DNA from: Ignatzschineria indica
GTDB lineage: Bacteria > Pseudomonadota > Gammaproteobacteria > Cardiobacteriales > Wohlfahrtiimonadaceae
Length of the DNA stretch: 64,000 bases
Assembly: GCF_003121925.1 (NCBI RefSeq)
Contig: NZ_QEWR01000002.1
Coordinates: forward strand, 1,116,001-1,180,000
Reading direction: 5' to 3'
Positions 58,332-64,000 of this stretch are shown here, one piece after another. The translations under genes and the position numbers were made by a program. The notes beneath the pieces were generated by a model. That model did no database searches, was not told where the DNA came from, and saw only the letters and a program-made list of their open reading frames with translations. Each line of letters starts with the position of its first letter. Positions within the stretch are counted from its first letter, which is position 1.

Positions 58332-58470
58332 CTAATTGCTCCTCTCTTAACGAAAAACTTATCACTTTCTGCTCTATCTTTACCGCAACTTTTAGCTCTT
58401 GTCGCAATAGCTGTAAAGCTCCATAAGTTAACAGTAGAAATAAGACCATCCCTACTAAAGCTTCTTGCAT
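58321..58470 (-). CDS. 49-residue pseudopilin-like fragment or small membrane protein
   Basis: Reads MQEALVGMVLFLLLTYGALQ, then LLRQELKVAVKIEQKVIS and a charged tail ending QLDVY. The EALVGMVLFLLL segment looks like residues 5-16 of a PilV-type mature pilin, but the leader and globular head are missing. GAGAAGGGGTAATAG gives a good ribosome site, and the end overlaps the next gene by 11 bases, which argues that it is translated. It could be a shortened PilV/GspI relative kept for its helix, or a pilin remnant that survives as a translational coupler. Confidence 0.55.
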   Translation of the reverse strand: MQEALVGMVLFLLLTYGALQLLRQELKVAVKIEQKVISFSLREEQLDVY

Positions 58471-58965
58471 CTATTACCCCTTCTCTAGATTTTTATACCT
58501 ACCCCACCCCCTTAAAAGACCCTCTATTTATAAAAACTTAGTTAAAAAAGAAGAAATCTCTATGATTAAAGAAGAAATTACGATATTTTAAGGCGCTATT
58601 TCCCTCTTGTTTAATGGCATCCTAAGGGCTACTACAAACTATCAAGAAGTATCAATCAGATTAAAAGCAAAATTGAAGGTAGCGAAAATGCTACAACACT
58701 TAAACTAATAAGTTGTAGTGGGAAATGGGATAGCAAGATCTTTTAAAACCCTATAAAATGTAGCAAACTCCAACTGAGAATGGGGTCAGAGGTTCTAGAG
58801 AATATGGGTATATTCTTTCTGTTAAGCTTGCACAAAGCTTGACTATTTATTAGATAAGTTTTAATATTACCCCTCTTAAACCCGACCGTTTTGTAGTCCC
58901 CTCTCAAATGGCTGGTTTGATCGAATATTTTATGTAAATTAATTTATGCGGAGCATTCAGCAATT
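58471..58965. other. 495-bp divergent gap between the pilin-like genes and rplU
   Basis: No gene recognised. It contains a hairpin at 58691-58718 (CTACAAC with GTTGTAG), a TGGGGTCAGAGGTTC word near 58781-58795 that resembles sequences often seen near REP-associated or IS200-like elements, and the rplU promoter at 58839-58867. Confidence 0.5.
58839..58867 (+). promoter_or_regulatory. rplU-rpmA promoter
   Basis: TTGACT (-35) and TAATAT (-10) are 17 bp apart, about 100 bp upstream of the rplU ATG. Confidence 0.6.
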
Positions 58966-59280
58966 ATGTATGCAGTAATTAGAACGGGCGGTAAACAATA
59001 TCGCGTCGCGGAAGGTCAAATCCTCCGTATTGAAAAAATCGAAGGTGCAGAAGAAGGTTCTAACATCGAGTTAAATGATGTTCTTCTTGTTAGTGCAGAT
59101 GGTAATGTAACTGTAGGTACCCCAGTGGTTGCGGGCGCTAAAGTGACAGCAGAAGTTAGAAAGCAAGGTCGTACTCGTAAGATCGATGTCATCAAATTCC
59201 GCCGTCGTAAGCACTACCGTCATCATGCGGGTCATCGCCAGCATTTTACAGAAATCAAAATCACTGGCATCAGCGCTTAA
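58966..59280 (+). CDS. rplU: 50S ribosomal protein L21
   Basis: Large-subunit protein. The 104 residues (103 in E. coli) begin [25 protein letters not shown] and contain [23 protein letters not shown]. It heads the conserved rplU-rpmA-obgE group, with a 25-bp gap to rpmA. Confidence 0.98.
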   Translation: MYAVIRTGGKQYRVAEGQILRIEKIEGAEEGSNIELNDVLLVSADGNVTVGTPVVAGAKVTAEVRKQGRTRKIDVIKFRRRKHYRHHAGHRQHFTEIKITGISA

Positions 59281-59305
59281 TTAACTAGATAGAGGTACTT
59301 AAACT

Positions 59306-59566
59306 ATGGCACAGAAGAAAGGTGTAGGTTCGAGCCGTAACGGTCGTGACTCAGAAAGTAAACGTCTTGGAGTAAAGCGTTTTGGTGGTGAGCTTGTAAC
59401 CGCTGGTTCAATCATTGTTCGTCAACGTGGAACACGTTTTCATGCAGGATTAAATGTCGGTGTTGGCAAAGATCACACACTATTTGCAAAAGCTGACGGT
59501 CACGTTACATTTGAAACAAAAGGTTTAGGCAAGCGTAAATATGTAAGCATCGAGCCAGTTGCTTAA
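59306..59566 (+). CDS. rpmA: 50S ribosomal protein L27
   Basis: Protein whose N-terminus reaches the peptidyl-transferase centre. The 86 residues (85 in E. coli) start [31 protein letters not shown] and contain [26 protein letters not shown]. The start is of the gammaproteobacterial type, without the Firmicutes cleavage leader. A terminator follows. Confidence 0.98.
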   Translation: MAQKKGVGSSRNGRDSESKRLGVKRFGGELVTAGSIIVRQRGTRFHAGLNVGVGKDHTLFAKADGHVTFETKGLGKRKYVSIEPVA

Positions 59567-59596
59567 TTCATTTCGCTACTAAACGAAATAGTCATG

Positions 59597-59630
59597 AAAG
59601 CTCCACACTATCTACCGTGGAGCTTTTTTT
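59597..59630 (+). terminator. intrinsic terminator after rpmA
   Basis: AAAGCTCCAC pairs with GTGGAGCTTT around a 10-nt loop, followed by further T. It lies between rpmA and obgE, so obgE may depend on read-through or on a promoter in the short gap. Confidence 0.92.
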
Positions 59631-59652
59631 ATGTCCTCACATTATAAATTGA

Positions 59653-60789
<1,137 letters not shown>

Positions 60790-61116
60790 ATCTTAATCCC
60801 GATCCAATTCGCCCTAAAACTAGGATTAGGATTAGAACGAAAGCTGAGCGGTAACTAATAGCAGAACCCAAAATCGGTAAATTTGTATAATTTCCGCCCT
60901 CTCTCTTCTCATCATCCATAAAAAAAGAGCCCCAAGATTTTATATCTCGGGGCTCTCTTTTTACTCTCTTTTCACATTCTATGCTTTTAAATAGCATCTT
61001 CAATATTATCTAAACATTACTGAAAGATCGATTATTGCAAGACCAATTAAATACCATTTAAATATCAAGAAAGCTACCACGATAATCAATATTGATTATC
61101 TATATTTCATAATGAA
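60790..61116. other. 327-bp convergent gap between obgE and lpdA
   Basis: Holds the bidirectional terminator at 60920-60963 and a short TAGGATTAGGATTAG run near 60830. No gene was recognised. Confidence 0.6.
60920..60963. terminator. bidirectional terminator between obgE and lpdA
   Basis: AGAGCCCC pairs with GGGGCTCT around a 15-nt loop, with an A6 run before and a T run after, between convergent genes. Confidence 0.92.
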
Positions 61117-62877
61117 CTATTTACGCTTTTTTATCGGTGGCAGATCGGTACATGCGCCTAAAATATTTTCAGCAGCCATTCCTACCGATTCAATCAATGT
61201 TGGATGTGGATGAATAGTATGTCCAATATCGATACTATCGGCACCCATCTCAACAGCCAAGCAGACTTCACCAATAAGATCACCGGCGTGAATCCCAACT
61301 ACAGCACCCCCTAAAATAATCTTACTTTCAGGATCATAGAGAAGCTTTGTAAAGCCTTCATCACGACCATTTGCAATCGCTTTACCACTTGCCGCCCATG
61401 GGAAGACAGAGACTTCGTAAGGAATTCCTTTCGCTTTCGCCTCTGTTTCGGTTAAACCCGCCCAAGCAATCTCTGGATCAGTATAAGCAACGGAAGGTAC
61501 AAATTTCGCATCAAAGAAGCGCTTCTCACCGACACAGACTTCCGCCGCAACATGGCCTTCATGAACAGCTTTATGTGCCAGCATTGGTTGACCAACAATA
61601 TCACCAATCGCAAAGATATGAGAAACATTGGTGCGCATCTGTCTATCGACAGAGATAAAGCCACGCTCATCAACATTCACCCCTGCTCTCTCTGCATGAA
61701 GCGTTAAACCATTTGGCTTACGCCCTACCGCAACCAGAACCTTATCAAAGAGAAGAGGTGTCTCCGGGGCATTCTCCCCTTCAAAAGTCACCTCAATACC
61801 CTCATCTTTTGCAACAGCACCCGTAACAGCGGTCTTAAGCATCACTTTATGGAATCGATCTTTATTATATTTTTCAAAGACCTTCACTAAATCACGATCC
61901 GCCCCTGGCACTAATCCATCGGCAAATTCTGCAATAGTAATCTCACTACCAAGTGTTGAATAGACGGTCGCCATCTCTAGACCAATAATTCCACCACCAA
62001 TAACGAGAAGCTTTTGAGGAATATCTTCTAACTCAAGCGCTCCCGTTGAATCGATGATGCGAGGATCTTCTGGCAAGAAAGGAAGCTTAACAGCCGAGGA
62101 TCCAGCCGCAATAATCGCTTTATTAAAACGAATTTCTCGCTCTGCACCATCATTTAGCGCTACCGTTAAACAGTGGTCATTTTTGAAAGTTGCAAAGCCT
62201 TGAACAACTTCGACTTTACGCATCTTAGCCATACCTGCTAATCCACCTGTCAATTTCCCGATAACAGACTCTTTAAAACCTCTCAACTTATCGATATCAA
62301 CCTCAGGCTTAGCAAATGTTACACCGATATCGGCAAATGATTTAGCCGTTTCCATAACATCAACGACATGCAAAAGCGCCTTAGATGGAATACATCCCAC
62401 ATTGAGACAAACGCCACCGATTGTCGGATAACGTTCTACTAAAACAACTTTAAGACCAAGATCTGCAGCTCTAAAAGCAGCTGAATACCCCCCAGGGCCG
62501 CCACCAATAACAACCAGGTCGCAATCCGCATCAATAATGGATGAGTCAACAAGAGCCGCCTTCTCTTCCTGTTCAGCACTCGTTGATGCCTCACTGTCAA
62601 CAATCTTCTCTTTCACTGCTGAAGCGCTCGATAGGTCTGCATCTGCTACCTCTAAGCGTGCAAAGAGATCGCCCTCTTTCACACTATCACCAACATTGAC
62701 CAATATCTCTGTGACAACACCTGCTTTTTCGGCAGGAACATCCATCGAAGCTTTATCAGATTCCAAGGTTAAGAGCGTATCATCAACCTCAACATGATCC
62801 CCAATATTGACACTAATATCGATAACATCAACGCTATCAAAATTACCAATATCGGGGAGTTTTAAATCAATAATCAT
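61117..62877 (-). CDS. lpdA: dihydrolipoyl dehydrogenase with N-terminal lipoyl domain
   Basis: E3 of the pyruvate dehydrogenase complex, re-oxidising lipoyl groups with FAD and NAD+. The 586 residues exceed the usual 470-480 because of an N-terminal lipoyl domain (about 1-78) with the lipoylated Lys42 in LESDKASMDVPAE and an Ala/Ser-rich linker. The enzyme part shows GGGPGGYSAAFRAADLG, the redox pair GGVCLNVGCIPSK, the NAD-binding GGGIIGLEMATVY and the C-terminal HPHPTLIESV. Such lipoyl-E3 fusions are known, for example in neisserial and other proteobacterial PDHs. It follows aceF by 9 bp. Confidence 0.96.
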   Translation of the reverse strand: MIIDLKLPDIGNFDSVDVIDISVNIGDHVEVDDTLLTLESDKASMDVPAEKAGVVTEILVNVGDSVKEGDLFARLEVADADLSSASAVKEKIVDSEASTSAEQEEKAALVDSSIIDADCDLVVIGGGPGGYSAAFRAADLGLKVVLVERYPTIGGVCLNVGCIPSKALLHVVDVMETAKSFADIGVTFAKPEVDIDKLRGFKESVIGKLTGGLAGMAKMRKVEVVQGFATFKNDHCLTVALNDGAEREIRFNKAIIAAGSSAVKLPFLPEDPRIIDSTGALELEDIPQKLLVIGGGIIGLEMATVYSTLGSEITIAEFADGLVPGADRDLVKVFEKYNKDRFHKVMLKTAVTGAVAKDEGIEVTFEGENAPETPLLFDKVLVAVGRKPNGLTLHAERAGVNVDERGFISVDRQMRTNVSHIFAIGDIVGQPMLAHKAVHEGHVAAEVCVGEKRFFDAKFVPSVAYTDPEIAWAGLTETEAKAKGIPYEVSVFPWAASGKAIANGRDEGFTKLLYDPESKIILGGAVVGIHAGDLIGEVCLAVEMGADSIDIGHTIHPHPTLIESVGMAAENILGACTDLPPIKKRK

Positions 62878-62886
62878 ATCTCTCTC

Positions 62887-64000
62887 CTAGATCACCATAC
62901 GACGCATATCAGTTAAAAGCTCATTGAGATAGACGATAAAACGCGCGCCCAAAGCCCCATCAATCACACGATGATCGTATGAAAGTGATAGAGGAATCAT
63001 TAAACGAGGTTCAAATTCTTTTCCATTCCAGACAGGTTTTACCTGATTCTTCGCAACACCTAAAATCGCAACTTCTGGCGCATTGATAATAGGAATAAAG
63101 TTTGTTCCACCAATTCCACCTAAAGAGGAGATAGTAAAGCAACCACCGGTCATCTGATCTCCGCGCAATTTCCCTTCTCTCGCTAAGCCTGCAAGCTCAC
63201 GCATCTCAGTAGCAATTTCTAATACCCCTTTCTTATCACAATCCCGAATAACAGGAACAACAAGCCCATTAGGTGTATCAGCTGCAAAACCGATATGGTA
63301 ATATTTTTTAAGAATGAGTTTATCCCCTTCTAATGAGCTATTGAACTCAGGGAATTTCTGTAACGCTTTTACCACAGCCTTAAAGAGGAATGCCAAGATA
63401 GTGACACGAACACCTTCACGCTCATACTCTTTATTAAGCTGCTTACGCAGAGCCTCTAGTTCAGTAATATCTGCCTCATCAAACTGAGCAACATGAGGAA
63501 TCATCGCCCAATTACGTGCAAGATTTGCCCCAGAAATTTTCTGAATACGAGAAAGCTCTCTCTCTTCCACCTCTCCAAATTTAGAAAAATCGACTTTAGG
63601 CCATGGAAGAAGATCTAAACCACCACCGTTGACGGTAGACGCCTTAGCCCCTGATGTTGCCACACTTCCAGAGAGTACTCCCTTAACGTATTGCAACACA
63701 TCTTCACGCAAAATACGATTATTACGCCCTGACCCTTTAACCTGATTAAGATCCGCACCTAATTCACGAGCAAATGCACGCACAGAAGGGGTTGCATGCG
63801 CACCACTAAAATCGAGCTCTGCAGCATTTTGTACCGGTGCAATAGGAAGTTGATCCCCTTTATGGGGAGCTTTTAAACTCTCAGATGATGATTTAACAAC
63901 ATCTTGCTGCACCTCTTTTGCCGGCGCATCTACTTGTGCTGGTGCAGAAGTTTGCGCTGCATCTGTTGCCGCTCCGCCTGTCTGAATCTTAACGACAAGA
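62887..64000 (-). CDS. aceF: dihydrolipoyl acetyltransferase, E2 of pyruvate dehydrogenase (cut by window edge)
   Basis: Transfers acetyl from lipoyl groups to CoA and forms the core of the PDH complex. Only the last 371 codons are visible; the frame remains open past 64000. It begins with LVVKIQTGG, the end of a lipoyl domain, then an Ala/Pro/Val-rich hinge, a peripheral subunit-binding domain ([33 protein letters not shown]), and the catalytic domain with [15 protein letters not shown] and [12 protein letters not shown] (the catalytic His and Asp). A GTG at 63912 is an internal codon and not a start. aceE would be expected beyond the right edge. Confidence 0.95.
   Translation of the reverse strand, partial: LVVKIQTGGAATDAAQTSAPAQVDAPAKEVQQDVVKSSSESLKAPHKGDQLPIAPVQNAAELDFSGAHATPSVRAFARELGADLNQVKGSGRNNRILREDVLQYVKGVLSGSVATSGAKASTVNGGGLDLLPWPKVDFSKFGEVEERELSRIQKISGANLARNWAMIPHVAQFDEADITELEALRKQLNKEYEREGVRVTILAFLFKAVVKALQKFPEFNSSLEGDKLILKKYYHIGFAADTPNGLVVPVIRDCDKKGVLEIATEMRELAGLAREGKLRGDQMTGGCFTISSLGGIGGTNFIPIINAPEVAILGVAKNQVKPVWNGKEFEPRLMIPLSLSYDHRVIDGALGARFIVYLNELLTDMRRMVI

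Noticed and set aside
60815-60840. Telomere-like TAGGATTAGG run
   Set aside because: Only two partial units occur in a bacterial convergent gap; chance or the local slippage habit is enough.

Overview
This window looks like chromosomal DNA of a low-GC (about 40% by eye) Gram-negative gammaproteobacterium. LPS and outer-membrane genes (kdsD, lptF, lptG, an Mce/MlaD-type lipid transporter) show two membranes. The hfq-hflX-hflK-hflC-purA order is a classic gammaproteobacterial arrangement. No phage, integron, CRISPR or intact insertion sequence was seen. The protein set would suit an Ignatzschineria/Wohlfahrtiimonas-like lineage, but that is a guess from memory and was not tested.

Layout. 1-8.8 kb: the start of rep (cut by the left edge), kdsD, a glutaredoxin-like gene, recN, holC, tgt, lptF and lptG. 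8.9-15.7 kb (minus strand): a CpsG/ManB-type hexose mutase, purA, hflC, hflK, hflX, hfq. 16-20.7 kb (plus): a HAD phosphatase, pgpB, yaaA, orn, pgpA and a membrane-anchored nuclease. 21-24.6 kb: a four-gene Mce-type lipid ABC transporter with a STAS-fused permease and an auxiliary lipoprotein. 24.7-30.2 kb: a Nudix hydrolase, cardiolipin synthase, a NadR-like adenylyltransferase without a visible kinase P-loop, and ilvA. 30.4-36.6 kb (minus): ispH, a beta-carbonic anhydrase, lspA, ileS, ribF. 36.6-54.8 kb (minus): an uninterrupted str-S10-spc-alpha supercluster from rpsL to rplQ, including rpmJ and rpmD, which are too short for a usual ORF cutoff. 54.9-58.5 kb (minus): fdhD and three tightly packed pseudopilin-like genes. 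58.9-60.8 kb (plus): rplU, rpmA, obgE. 61.1-64 kb (minus): lpdA and aceF (cut by the right edge).

Most genes are housekeeping. The points worth attention are regulatory or local. (1) Terminator-shaped hairpins stand on both sides of rpsJ inside the ribosomal supercluster, with a boxA-like motif upstream of tuf; because S10 is NusE, this suggests a self-referential antitermination circuit. (2) A two-hairpin, 105-nt gap lies between rplX and rplE, where E. coli places its S8 control site. (3) There is a compact orphan cluster of minor-pilin-like genes. (4) There is a NadR-like protein whose C-terminus is not the expected kinase. (5) The six-base word GCCGGC is scattered through an AT-rich sequence and also forms a terminator stem, the way uptake sequences do. 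(6) Many intergenic gaps carry short perfect or near-perfect tandem repeats of period 9, 11 or 12 bp.
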